Source of the DNA: Castellaniella denitrificans
Lineage (GTDB): Bacteria; Pseudomonadota; Gammaproteobacteria; Burkholderiales; Burkholderiaceae_B
Direction of reading: 5' to 3'
DNA length: 64,000 bases
NCBI RefSeq assembly: GCF_027214045.1
Contig: NZ_JAPWHE010000004.1
Span: 182,770-246,769 of the forward strand
Below, piece by piece: positions 55,946 through 63,954 of the stretch; within the stretch, counting starts at the first letter, position 1; each line of letters begins with the position of its first letter. The notes below the pieces were generated by a model. It was given only the letters and a program-made list of their open reading frames with translations. It did no database searches and had not been told where the DNA came from. Position numbers and translations under genes: made by a program.

Positions 55946-57427
55946 TCAGGCGTTCATATACCAGATGACCTTGGTCTGGGTGTACTGATCGAACGCTTCC
56001 ATGCCTTTGTCGCGGCCGCCGAAGCCCGAGAGCTTGTAGCCGCCGAAGGGCGCCGTGATGTCGCCTTCGGAGAAGCCGTTGACCGAAACCGTGCCAGCCT
56101 TGATGCGCCGGGATACGCGTTGCGCCCGGCCCACGTCCCGAGTGTAAAGCGAAGCGGCGAGACCGTATTGGGTGTCGTTGGCCAGCGCCACGGCCTCGTC
56201 CTCGGTCTCGAAGGACGTGACCGCCAGGATCGGGCCGAAGACTTCCTCCTGGAACAGGCGCATCGCGGGTGTCACACCGTCGAAGATCGTTGGCTCGACG
56301 TACCAGCCACTGCCCAGTTCGGCATGGATGCGGCCTCCGTGCGCCAGGCGTGCGCCCGCGGCCGGCGCTTCCTCGAGGAAGGCCCGCACCTTGTGGAAAT
56401 GAGGTTCCTCGACCATCGGTCCAATGCGCGTGGCCGGGTCGGTGGGCAGGCCGACCTTCCATTCGGCCAGGCCGTGTTTGAGGCGCTCGATGACGGCGTC
56501 CTTGATGCTCGCCTGCACGATCAGGCGCGATCCGCAACTGCAGTTCTCGCTCATGTTCCAGTAGGCGGCCGAGAGCATCTGGCCGACCGCGGCATCCAGG
56601 TCGGCATCCTCGAATACGACTTGAGGACTCTTGCCGCCGCATTCCAGCACGATCTCCTTGAGGTTGCTTTCGGCGGAATACTTCAGGAACAGGCGCCCGA
56701 CTTCGGTGGATCCGGTGAAGGACACCATGTCCACGTCGGGATGGCGGCCCAGGGGCTCGCCGGTGTCCTCTCCCGTGCCGGTGACCAGGGTCAGGGCGCC
56801 GGCGGGCACGCCGGCCTGGTGGGCGAGCAGAGTCAGACGGTAGGCGCTGAGCGAGGTCAGCTCGGCTGGCTTGACGATCACCGAGTTGCCAGCCGCCAGT
56901 GCGGGCGCGACTTTCCAGGCGAACATCAAGGCCGGGAAGTTCCAGGGCAGCACCGCGCCGACGACGCCGATGGGTTCCTTCACGATCAGGCCCAGGGCAT
57001 CGCCGCCTGTGGGGGCGATCCGGCCGAAGCACTTGTCGACAGCCTCGGCGTACCAGGCGAACGCGTCCAGTGTCGCCGGCATGTCGGTGTGCAGGCATTC
57101 CGTGATGGGCTTGCCCGCGTCCACACAGTCCAGCGCGGCGATTTCCTCGGAGTGTTCGCGGATCAGCGCCACCCAGTCGAGCAATACCCGCTTGCGCTCG
57201 GCAGGGGCCATGCCCGACCACTCGCCCGATTCGAAGCAGGCGCGGGCGGCGCCGACGGCGGCATCCACGTCGGCCGCGGTGCCCGTGACGAGGGCGCCGA
57301 TCGTGGTGTTGTCGATGGGGCTGACGACAGGCATGCGGGCGGCCGAGGCCTGGAATCCCGGGATCAGCGGGCCGGCGTAAAGCGCGCCGGCCCGGGCCTG
57401 GTCGTAGACTCGTTCAATGGCGGACAT
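55946..57427 (-). CDS. Aldehyde dehydrogenase (PuuC-like)
   Basis: 493 aa NAD(P)-dependent aldehyde dehydrogenase. GVVGAVLPWNFP, VKPAELTSLSA, FTGSTEVGR, the catalytic Glu in LECGGKSPQ and the catalytic Cys in NMSENCSCGSR are visible. In most family members the Cys lies in an N-x-GQ-x-C motif; here GQ is SE, as in a subgroup of PuuC-like enzymes. AGGAGA precedes ATG 57427. In this cluster it could oxidise a semialdehyde made by the DapA-like enzyme. Confidence 0.92.
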   Translation of the reverse strand: MSAIERVYDQARAGALYAGPLIPGFQASAARMPVVSPIDNTTIGALVTGTAADVDAAVGAARACFESGEWSGMAPAERKRVLLDWVALIREHSEEIAALDCVDAGKPITECLHTDMPATLDAFAWYAEAVDKCFGRIAPTGGDALGLIVKEPIGVVGAVLPWNFPALMFAWKVAPALAAGNSVIVKPAELTSLSAYRLTLLAHQAGVPAGALTLVTGTGEDTGEPLGRHPDVDMVSFTGSTEVGRLFLKYSAESNLKEIVLECGGKSPQVVFEDADLDAAVGQMLSAAYWNMSENCSCGSRLIVQASIKDAVIERLKHGLAEWKVGLPTDPATRIGPMVEEPHFHKVRAFLEEAPAAGARLAHGGRIHAELGSGWYVEPTIFDGVTPAMRLFQEEVFGPILAVTSFETEDEAVALANDTQYGLAASLYTRDVGRAQRVSRRIKAGTVSVNGFSEGDITAPFGGYKLSGFGGRDKGMEAFDQYTQTKVIWYMNA

Positions 57428-57455
57428 GAGGTCTCCTGGTTCGATACGCGCAGAG

Positions 57456-58328
57456 TCAGCGCAGAGGTTGCAGGGCGGCGTCCAGTTCGCGCAGATCCGC
57501 GTCGGACAGAGGCTGGACGGGCTGCCGGCAGGGGCCCACCTTGTTCACCAGCAGGTTCGTGGCGGCCTTAACCGCCGGGTTGTACGGGTGGTTCCAGAAG
57601 AACAGGTTGGCTGGCAGCATGCGCTTCCAGAGCTCGGCCGCCTGGCTGGCCTGGCCCGCCTGGACCAGGTCGTAAAGTTCGACGGCCTGGCGCGGCATGG
57701 CATTGACGGCGCCCCAAAAGCAGCCTCGGGCGCCAGCCACCAGCGCGTGGAAAGCGAAGGGATCGGCGCCGTTGAAGACCGGCAGGCCGGCGGCGATCAG
57801 TTCCTGCAGGCGCACGAAGTTGCCGCTGGTGTCCTTGATGTACTTGACGTTGTCGATCTGCTGCAGCCGCTTGAAAAAGTCCGGCGTGATGTCGAAACCC
57901 GAATGCACGGGGATGTTGTAGGCCATGATCGGCGTTTTGACCGCCTGGGCGATTTTCTCGTAATGGCTGAAGACCCCGTCGGGGGTGGGGCCTTCGAAGT
58001 AGGGCGGCAGCACCAGCAAGGCGTCGGCGCCCAGATCCTCGGCATGGCGCGAGGCTTCGATGGCGTCCTCGGTGCGGATGGCCGAGGTCTGGACGATGAG
58101 CCGGGTCCGTCCGCCGATGTGGCGCGCGGCGATTTCGGCGATCCGCCGCTTTTCCTCGGTGGAAAGAAACGGAAATTCACCCGTGCCGCCGCACACGGCG
58201 ATGATGTGGACGCCGGCCTCGATCAGGGTATCCAGGTGGGTCTTGAGGCGGTCGTAATCCACCTGTGCGCCATCGTCGCTCATGGGAGTGCAGGCGGCGG
58301 CGCAGATGCCTTTCAATTCTTGGGGCAT
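57456..58328 (-). CDS. DapA-family aldolase/dehydratase
   Basis: 290 aa TIM-barrel enzyme of the dihydrodipicolinate synthase / N-acetylneuraminate lyase family. The Schiff-base Lys is in YIKDTSGNF (about residue 165), the catalytic Tyr in MAYNIP (about 136), and the substrate loop reads CGGTGEFPFLS. GGTGEF instead of GTTGE resembles the sugar-acid dehydratase branch (e.g. 5-dehydro-4-deoxyglucarate dehydratase) more than true DapA, so a catabolic role is favoured. AGGAG precedes ATG 58328. Confidence 0.85.
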   Translation of the reverse strand: MPQELKGICAAACTPMSDDGAQVDYDRLKTHLDTLIEAGVHIIAVCGGTGEFPFLSTEEKRRIAEIAARHIGGRTRLIVQTSAIRTEDAIEASRHAEDLGADALLVLPPYFEGPTPDGVFSHYEKIAQAVKTPIMAYNIPVHSGFDITPDFFKRLQQIDNVKYIKDTSGNFVRLQELIAAGLPVFNGADPFAFHALVAGARGCFWGAVNAMPRQAVELYDLVQAGQASQAAELWKRMLPANLFFWNHPYNPAVKAATNLLVNKVGPCRQPVQPLSDADLRELDAALQPLR

Positions 58329-58385
58329 GACGATCTCCTGGCCCGGGGTGCGCCCGGGCCGTCTGTGGGGGTTGGGAAGTGGGGC

Positions 58386-58409
58386 GCCCCCCTTCGGGGG
58401 GCTTTTTTT
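58386..58409 (+). terminator. Intrinsic terminator facing right, against the local genes
   Basis: GCCCCCC, a TTC loop, GGGGGGC, then seven T. It is a textbook Rho-independent terminator on the plus strand, yet both neighbours (DapA-like and dctP genes) are on the minus strand. Read on the minus strand it has A before and no T after the stem. It could stop antisense transcripts or those of an unseen plus-strand RNA. Confidence 0.8.
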
Positions 58410-58437
58410 CGCCTCGGGGCGGTCCGTGGCCGAAGCC

Positions 58438-59415
58438 TTATTCGATGGCGGCGCGTGCTGCCTTCACATTGGCTTCGCCGTCGGGGATGTCGGCCAGCAG
58501 GGACGGATACAGGGCGGCGGTCTTCTCGCGGAATTCGGTGATGTCGGGCGAGACGATCTGGACGCCCATCGCCTTGATCTGCTCCAGACTCTTGGCGTAG
58601 CCGTCGGTGTAGTACTGGATGCCATGCTTGACCGCCTCGTCGGCGGCCTCGCGCAGGATCTTTTGATGTTCCGGCGAGAGCTTGTCCATGCGCGCCTTGC
58701 TCATCAGCAGGATGGCGGGCATGTAATGGATCTTGACCAGGTTGTAGTATTTGCTGACCTCGGCGAACTTGTCCTGGATCATGGTGTCCGGCGAAGCCTC
58801 TCCGGCATCGATCACCCCGGTCTGCAGCGCCAGATAGACCTCGGAATACGCCATGGGCGTGGGTTGCGCGCCCAGCGCCTCGTAGGCTTTCACATAGCCC
58901 GGCGACTGGATCACCCGGATTTTCATAGCCTTCATGTCGTCGGGGTGCTCGACCTTGCGCACGCCGTAGATATTGCGCTCCAGCGACGAGATCCAGCCCA
59001 GGCCGACCAGCCCGTGTTTGTCGAGGTAGCCCAGCATGCGTTTGCCGAACTGGCTCTGCATGGCATGATTGGCCTTTTGCAGGTCGGGGAACAGGTAGGG
59101 CAGCGAGAAGACGCCGAATTCCTTGACGGTGTTCTCGACGGGCGGCTCTCCGGTCACTACCAGAGGGACCGCGCCAGTGCGCGCCGACTGGATCAGTTTG
59201 ACCTCGCCGCCCAGCTGGCCGCTGGGGAAGACGTTGATCTTCAGTGTGCCCTGGGATTTCGCCGCGGCGATCTCCGCGAGCTTTTCGGCCACGATGTGAT
59301 AGTGACTGTCGGTGGCCAGCACGTGGCCCAGGTTCAGTTCCACGACGTCGGCGGCCTGGGCGACGCCCAGGGGCAGGGCGGCGGCGAGGCATGCCGAAAG
59401 CAGGATTTTCTTCAT
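58438..59415 (-). CDS. TRAP transporter solute-binding protein (DctP family)
   Basis: 325 aa. Signal peptide at residues 1-21 ending AQA, so periplasmic. ELNLGHVLATDSHYH starts the mature DctP fold; the arginine that binds the carboxylate of the ligand is expected in MKIRVIQSPGYVKAY, and YSEVYLALQTGVIDAGE is a strong family motif. It delivers an organic acid to the membrane subunits encoded just upstream. GGAG precedes ATG 59415. Confidence 0.93.
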   Translation of the reverse strand: MKKILLSACLAAALPLGVAQAADVVELNLGHVLATDSHYHIVAEKLAEIAAAKSQGTLKINVFPSGQLGGEVKLIQSARTGAVPLVVTGEPPVENTVKEFGVFSLPYLFPDLQKANHAMQSQFGKRMLGYLDKHGLVGLGWISSLERNIYGVRKVEHPDDMKAMKIRVIQSPGYVKAYEALGAQPTPMAYSEVYLALQTGVIDAGEASPDTMIQDKFAEVSKYYNLVKIHYMPAILLMSKARMDKLSPEHQKILREAADEAVKHGIQYYTDGYAKSLEQIKAMGVQIVSPDITEFREKTAALYPSLLADIPDGEANVKAARAAIE

Positions 59416-59453
59416 GGTGAGTCTCCGTTGGTGGGTCAGGGTGGGGCGGAAAG

Positions 59454-60722
59454 TCAGAGGAATGCCATGGACAGCCAGGGGATGTAGCTGATCAGCAGGA
59501 CGTCGAGGATCAGCACGGCCAGGAAAATGCCCAGGGGGCGCAGCAGTCGTTCAATCGGCAGGTTGGCGATCTGACAGGTGATGAACAGGTTGACGCCCAC
59601 CGGCGGGGTCACCATCCCGATGCAGATGTTGACGATCATGATCATGCCGAAGTGGATCGGGTCGATGCCGAACTGGACGGCGATCGGCGCGAGAATGGGC
59701 ACCAGGATGATGATGAGGGCGAAGGCCTCCATGAACATGCCGGCCACGAACAGCAGCAGGTTGGCCAGCAGCAGGAAGCCGATCGGTCCCCCCGCGATGT
59801 CGACGATGAAGCGTCCGAAGGTCTGCGGCACCTGGTTCAGGGTCAGCATGTAGGCGAACAGGGCGGCGCAGCCCACGATCAGCATGATCACGCCCGTCAT
59901 GACGGCCGAATCGATGAAGGTCCGGACCAGATCCCGCAGGGTCAGTTCGCGGTAGATCAGGCCGCCGACCAGCAGGCCGTAGAGAACGGCGACGACCGAG
60001 GCCTCGGTGGCGGTGAAGACGCCCGAATAGATGCCGCCCAGAATGATGACCGGCATCATCAGCGCGAGGATGGATCCCTTGAGCGCGACATAGACGTTGC
60101 ACAGCCAGGCGCGCGGGCTGACCCGGGTGACATTGTCGAAACCGCGGACCGAAGCCACCAGGACGATGGTCAGTATCAACGATAGGCCCACCAGCAGGCC
60201 GGGCAGGATGCCGGCAATGAACATGCTGCCGATCGACACGTTGGCCACGAGGCCATAGACGATCATGGTCAGCGAGGGCGGGATGATGGCGCCCAGTTCG
60301 CCGCCCACGGCCACGCAGGCCGCCGCGAAGCTCTTGGGGTAGCCCTTCTTTTCCATGGCGGGGATCATGCTCGACCCGATCGCGGCCGTGGTGGCCGAAG
60401 ACGACCCGGACATGGTGGCGAAGAACATGCAGGTCAGGATCGAGGAGGCGCCCAGGCCGCCACGCAGCCAGCCAACGATCGAATTGGCCAGATGGATCAG
60501 GCGTCGCGAGATGCCTCCGGTCTGCATCAGGTTGCCCGCCAGGATGTAGAACGGGATGGCCATCAGGGTGAAAGAATCGAGCGACTCGAAGATGGTCTGG
60601 GGGGCGCTGAGCAGATCCAGGCCGAACTGCAGCATGGCCAGCCCGGCGGCGATGCCCAGGCAGGCGAACACGGGAACACCGATCGCCAGGCAGAAAAGCA
60701 GGGTGCCGAACATGAGGAGCAT
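59454..60722 (-). CDS. TRAP transporter large permease (DctM)
   Basis: 422 aa with about 12 membrane segments. Family segments include IPFYILAGNLMQTGGISRRL, GSSSATTAAIGSSMIPAMEKKGY, and the late TPPVGVNLFITCQIANLPIE. It couples sodium-driven uptake with the small subunit and the binding protein. ATG 60722 has GAGG nine bases upstream; an internal ATG three codons on is possible. Confidence 0.94.
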   Translation of the reverse strand: MLLMFGTLLFCLAIGVPVFACLGIAAGLAMLQFGLDLLSAPQTIFESLDSFTLMAIPFYILAGNLMQTGGISRRLIHLANSIVGWLRGGLGASSILTCMFFATMSGSSSATTAAIGSSMIPAMEKKGYPKSFAAACVAVGGELGAIIPPSLTMIVYGLVANVSIGSMFIAGILPGLLVGLSLILTIVLVASVRGFDNVTRVSPRAWLCNVYVALKGSILALMMPVIILGGIYSGVFTATEASVVAVLYGLLVGGLIYRELTLRDLVRTFIDSAVMTGVIMLIVGCAALFAYMLTLNQVPQTFGRFIVDIAGGPIGFLLLANLLLFVAGMFMEAFALIIILVPILAPIAVQFGIDPIHFGMIMIVNICIGMVTPPVGVNLFITCQIANLPIERLLRPLGIFLAVLILDVLLISYIPWLSMAFL

Positions 60723-60766
60723 GATGGTTTGCCTCTGTCTTGATTCCTTTGTGCCTGAGGGGGCCT

Positions 60767-61273
60767 TCAGGCTGCCGTCGCTTCCCGCGCTTCGCCGTTC
60801 TGTAGCGCCAGCACCAGGGTGTTCGCCGCAGCCAGCGCGCAGCCCACGGGCATGGCCAGGTAGAGCCAGAACTTCGACAGCATGAGGGCGGGCGAGACCT
60901 CATCGGCGCCGAACAGGGTCCATTGCCAGCCGTACCAGGCCATGGCGAGGAAGATACCGGCCAGCAAGTACAGGGCCGCGCGCCGCAGCAGGCGCGAAGG
61001 TGCCGCCGGCAGGGCCTCGATGAGCGCGGTGACGGCGATCAGCAGCCCGTGGCGCGCGGCGATTGCGCCGCCCAGAAAAATGACCCAGACCATCAGGTAG
61101 CGCGCGGCCTCCTCCGTCCAGGGCAAGCCCGCGGGCATGCCCAGCTTGGGCAGGATGAAACGCACCGTCACCTGCAGCGAGATCAGCGCGACCATGGACA
61201 GCAGGCCAAGACCAATCAGGATGCGGACGATGAAATTGAGCCGGTCGATCAGCGACGTCAAGAATGTATTCAT
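60767..61273 (-). CDS. TRAP transporter small permease (DctQ)
   Basis: 168 aa with four membrane segments. The DctQ pattern is LPWTEEAARYLMVWVIFLGGAIAARHG (about residues 69-95). ATG 61273 has AGGA upstream; a longer frame to 61303 crosses the promoter and is rejected. First gene of the dctQMP-DapA-ALDH-DsdA transcript on the minus strand. Confidence 0.92.
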   Translation of the reverse strand: MNTFLTSLIDRLNFIVRILIGLGLLSMVALISLQVTVRFILPKLGMPAGLPWTEEAARYLMVWVIFLGGAIAARHGLLIAVTALIEALPAAPSRLLRRAALYLLAGIFLAMAWYGWQWTLFGADEVSPALMLSKFWLYLAMPVGCALAAANTLVLALQNGEAREATAA

Positions 61274-61287
61274 AGGATCCTGCCGAA

Positions 61288-61316
61288 AGTATCCTGTATC
61301 CAAAATGAAAAGTCAT
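61288..61316 (-). promoter_or_regulatory. Promoter and possible GntR site before dctQ
   Basis: On the minus strand ATGACT, a 17-base spacer and GATACT form a moderate sigma-70 promoter. The octamer TGGATACA (61295-61302, written on the minus strand) sits in the spacer, and the same octamer, in the opposite orientation, lies before the gntR gene. A repressor bound there would block the promoter. Confidence 0.5.
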
Positions 61317-61514
61317 GGTAAAGGCCAGGCGGGGGGGTGTCAACGCGATTCGGATCAGGAGAAACCCTGGTTTCTTTCAGGGGTATTCCGGGATTCGCAT
61401 CCGTCCGGGCATGCGGCGCGCACCGTGCGGACCGCCGGGGCCAGGCGTCCGGAGAAGGGCGGATGTGCGCGCCGGACGTTCTTATCCGGGCGCTTGTGCC
61501 GGTGGGCAGGCAGG
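61317..61514. other. Gap between the GntR gene and the dctQ promoter
   Basis: About 200 bases without a convincing gene. It holds GAAACC-CT-GGTTTC (61361-61374) and overlapping CCCTG/CAGGG arms, a possible extra operator or a weak hairpin. No intrinsic terminator for the regulator gene is evident. Confidence 0.3.
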
Positions 61515-62198
61515 CTAGCCGCCGTGGCGGGCGGAGAGAATGCTGATCAACTGGTCCTTGGTGCGCTGGATGTGGGTGGCGAGCATTGCCAGCGCTTCGG
61601 CGGTTTTGCCCTGGCCGCACAGGTCGAGCATGGATTTGTGTTCGACGGCCCCGTCGGTCATGGCCTCGGTCCGCGAGATCTGCAGGCGCAGATACCGGTC
61701 GACCTGCAGGCTGATGCGGTTGACCAGCGACAGCGAGATCGACCGCCCGGAGGGCTCGTACAGACTCATGTGGAATTTCCCGTTGAGCGCACCCCAGCGG
61801 GCGATGTCGCGGTTGGCGTAGGCCTCGTCCAGTTCCTCGAGTATCCGTCGGGATTTAGCGATCGATGCCTGGGTCATGTTCGGAATGGCGCGTTCGAGCA
61901 GGTCCAGTTCCAGGACCGCGCGCAGGTCGAATATCTCGTCGATTTCCGCCAGGGAGAGTTCCGACACTGTGGCGCCGCGGTTCGCCTGCATGATCACCAG
62001 GCCTTCCGAATCCAGCTGGCGCAGGGCTTCGCGCACTGGCATCCGCGACACCCCGTATTCCTGGGCGAGCTGCTCTTGGCGCAGCAGAGTACCGCCGCTG
62101 AATTCGCCGCAGAGCAGGCGTTTGCGCAGGTCGTCGACCAGCATGGAAGCCAGGTTCTGGCGCTTGAGGGGGATGCGTTGACTCGATGCCTGTTCCAC
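61515..62198 (-). CDS. GntR family regulator, FCD (FadR) type
   Basis: 227 aa from GTG 62198, which has AAAGGA nine bases upstream. A TTG nine codons earlier (62225) lacks any Shine-Dalgarno. The winged helix (QEQLAQEYGVSRMPVREALRQLDSEGLV) is N-terminal, and the C-terminal FCD domain has the Asp and His metal ligands (FDLRAVLELDLL, NGKFHMSLYE, EHKSMLDL). It probably represses the TRAP and catabolic genes downstream and itself, with the substrate or an intermediate as inducer. Confidence 0.92.
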   Translation of the reverse strand: MEQASSQRIPLKRQNLASMLVDDLRKRLLCGEFSGGTLLRQEQLAQEYGVSRMPVREALRQLDSEGLVIMQANRGATVSELSLAEIDEIFDLRAVLELDLLERAIPNMTQASIAKSRRILEELDEAYANRDIARWGALNGKFHMSLYEPSGRSISLSLVNRISLQVDRYLRLQISRTEAMTDGAVEHKSMLDLCGQGKTAEALAMLATHIQRTKDQLISILSARHGG

Positions 62199-62235
62199 GC
62201 CAGAGGTCCTTTCCGATGCGATCAAGAAAGGAATA

Positions 62236-62260
62236 TTGTAAACCAGTCAACTGGATACAA
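62236..62260. promoter_or_regulatory. Candidate GntR operator over the gntR promoter
   Basis: An imperfect 25-base inverted repeat, TTGTAAACCAGT-CA-ACTGGATACAA, lies just before the regulator gene. Its left part includes ATTGTA, the complement of a TACAAT -10 (62235-62240 on the minus strand), so bound protein would block transcription. It shares TGGATACA / TGTATCCA with the dctQ promoter. Confidence 0.5.
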
Positions 62261-62317
62261 AAACCAGGAATGCGGCCGTGGGTTCCGTTCGCTCGCCGGA
62301 ACACCGTGCTTCGGCGT

Positions 62318-63796
62318 TTACAGCAGGACGATGTCGTAGTGTTCCTGGCTGTAGCCAGCCTCGACCTCCAACGAGATTGGTTTGCCGATGAAGTCGCCCA
62401 GCATCGCCATGTGCTGGCTTTCCTCTTCCAGGAACAGGTCGATCACGGGCTGTGCGGCGACGATGCGGAACTCCTTGGGATTGAACTGGCGCGCCTCGCG
62501 CAGGATCTCGCGCAGGATCTCGTAGCACAGCGTGCGCGGCGTGCGCACCGTGCCGCGCGATTCACACGTGGGGCACGGTTCGCACATCTGGTGCGCCAGC
62601 GAATCCCGGGTGCGTTTGCGGGTCATCTCCACCAGCCCCAACTGGCTGAAACCGCTCACCGTCGTGCGGGTGCGGTCGCGCGACAGGGCCTTGTTCAGTT
62701 CGGCCAGGACGGCCGCCTGGTGCCCGCTGTCGTCCATATCGATGAAGTCCAGCACGATGATGCCGCCCAGGTTGCGCAACCGCAACTGGCGGGCGATGGC
62801 GACCGCTGCTTCCAGATTGGTCTTGAAAATAGTGTCGTCGAAATTGCGTCCGCCCACGAAGCCGCCCGTGTTCACGTCCACCGTCGTCAGGGCCTCGGTC
62901 TGATCGATGATCAGATAGCCGCCCGATTTCAGATCCACGCGGCGGGACAGCGCACGAGCGATTTCCTCGTCCACATTCGCCGTGTCGAACAGCGGCCGGT
63001 TGCCGCTGTAGTGGTGGATGCGGTTCGCCACGGAAGGCGTGTAGCGCTGCGCCCATTCCACCAACTCCTGGGTCACTGTGCGCGAGTCGACCGTGATGGA
63101 GGCCGTATCGGGCGTCACCATGTCCCGCAGCACACGTTGCGTCAGGGTCGGCTCGACGTAGACGGTGGAGGGCGCCGGCACCTGGCGGATACGGGTCTGG
63201 ATATTGGCCCACAAGGTGCGCAGATAGGCGATATCGGCCGCCAGTTCCTCGTCGCTGGCGTCCTCGGCCTGGGTGCGCACGATGAATCCGCCGGGCTCGT
63301 CCCCGGGCTTCAGCGCCAGCAGCCGCTCGCGCAGCGCATTGCGTTCCGTTTCGTCGCCGATCCGTTGGGAAATGCCGATGTGCGGTTCGTGCGGCAGGTA
63401 GACCAGCATCCGCCCGGCGATGCTGATGTGGGTGGACAGCCGCGCGCCTTTCGTCCCCAGCGGATCCTTGATGACCTGGACCAGCAGCGGCTGGCCTTCG
63501 AACAGCAATTTTTCGATGGGGGTCTGCGGCGCGTGGTCGCCGCCGCCGATGCGGGTATGGCGGTTCTGTCGCAGGTCGGCCACGTGAATGAAAGCCGCTC
63601 GTTCCTGGCCGATATCGACAAAGGCGCTCTGCATGCCGGGCAACACCCGGGCGACGCGGCCCAGATACAGGTTGCCGACGTGTCCGCGCTGGATGCTGCG
63701 CTCAATGTGCAGTTCCTGCACGACCCCCTGGGCGGTCAGGGCTACGCGGGTCTCGAACGGAGTGACGTTGATGAGGATGTCTTCGTTGCTGGGCAT
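62318..63796 (-). CDS. rng: Ribonuclease G
   Basis: 492 aa, standard length. RNase G trims the 5 end of 16S rRNA and decays some mRNAs. The S1-like RNA-binding part (HVGNLYLGRVARVLPGMQSAFVDIG, about residues 37-61) is N-terminal, the catalytic Asp pair lies in IIVLDFIDMDD and the zinc-link Cys pair in CEPCPTCESRGTV, although the last is longer than the CPxC of RNase E. It has no RNase E-type C-terminal scaffold. It is unrelated in function to the catabolic cluster before it. Confidence 0.95.
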   Translation of the reverse strand: MPSNEDILINVTPFETRVALTAQGVVQELHIERSIQRGHVGNLYLGRVARVLPGMQSAFVDIGQERAAFIHVADLRQNRHTRIGGGDHAPQTPIEKLLFEGQPLLVQVIKDPLGTKGARLSTHISIAGRMLVYLPHEPHIGISQRIGDETERNALRERLLALKPGDEPGGFIVRTQAEDASDEELAADIAYLRTLWANIQTRIRQVPAPSTVYVEPTLTQRVLRDMVTPDTASITVDSRTVTQELVEWAQRYTPSVANRIHHYSGNRPLFDTANVDEEIARALSRRVDLKSGGYLIIDQTEALTTVDVNTGGFVGGRNFDDTIFKTNLEAAVAIARQLRLRNLGGIIVLDFIDMDDSGHQAAVLAELNKALSRDRTRTTVSGFSQLGLVEMTRKRTRDSLAHQMCEPCPTCESRGTVRTPRTLCYEILREILREARQFNPKEFRIVAAQPVIDLFLEEESQHMAMLGDFIGKPISLEVEAGYSQEHYDIVLL

Positions 63797-63924
63797 GGCG
63801 GGATGTATGAAAAGAGTTTGTGCATGAATTTATCACCCCGGATTGCGCGTGGCAGGATGAAGCGTCCAGATGCGGGCGGAATGAGTGCGCTTTCGGTCCT
63901 TTGACGGCTATGCGACGACATCGT
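63797..63924. other. Gap before rng without recognisable gene
   Basis: Moderately AT-rich near rng. Short frames here have no family features. In Bordetella-type genomes another core gene often precedes rng, but nothing recognisable is present before the window ends. Confidence 0.3.
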
Positions 63925-63954
63925 TTGCACGCCATTAAAAAAGCGTGCTATAGT
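63925..63954 (+). promoter_or_regulatory. Good sigma-70 promoter pointing off the right edge
   Basis: TTGCAC, an 18-base spacer and TATAGT (4 and 5 of 6 to consensus) with an A-tract in the spacer. It would start transcription around 63961, toward the window end. No coding sequence with a Shine-Dalgarno follows in the last 40 bases, so it may serve a structural RNA or a gene with a leader just outside. Confidence 0.55.

Noticed and set aside
62280..62317. Terminator after rng
   Set aside because: A CGCCG/CGGCG stem can form on the minus strand, but it is short, has a long loop and no following T-run.
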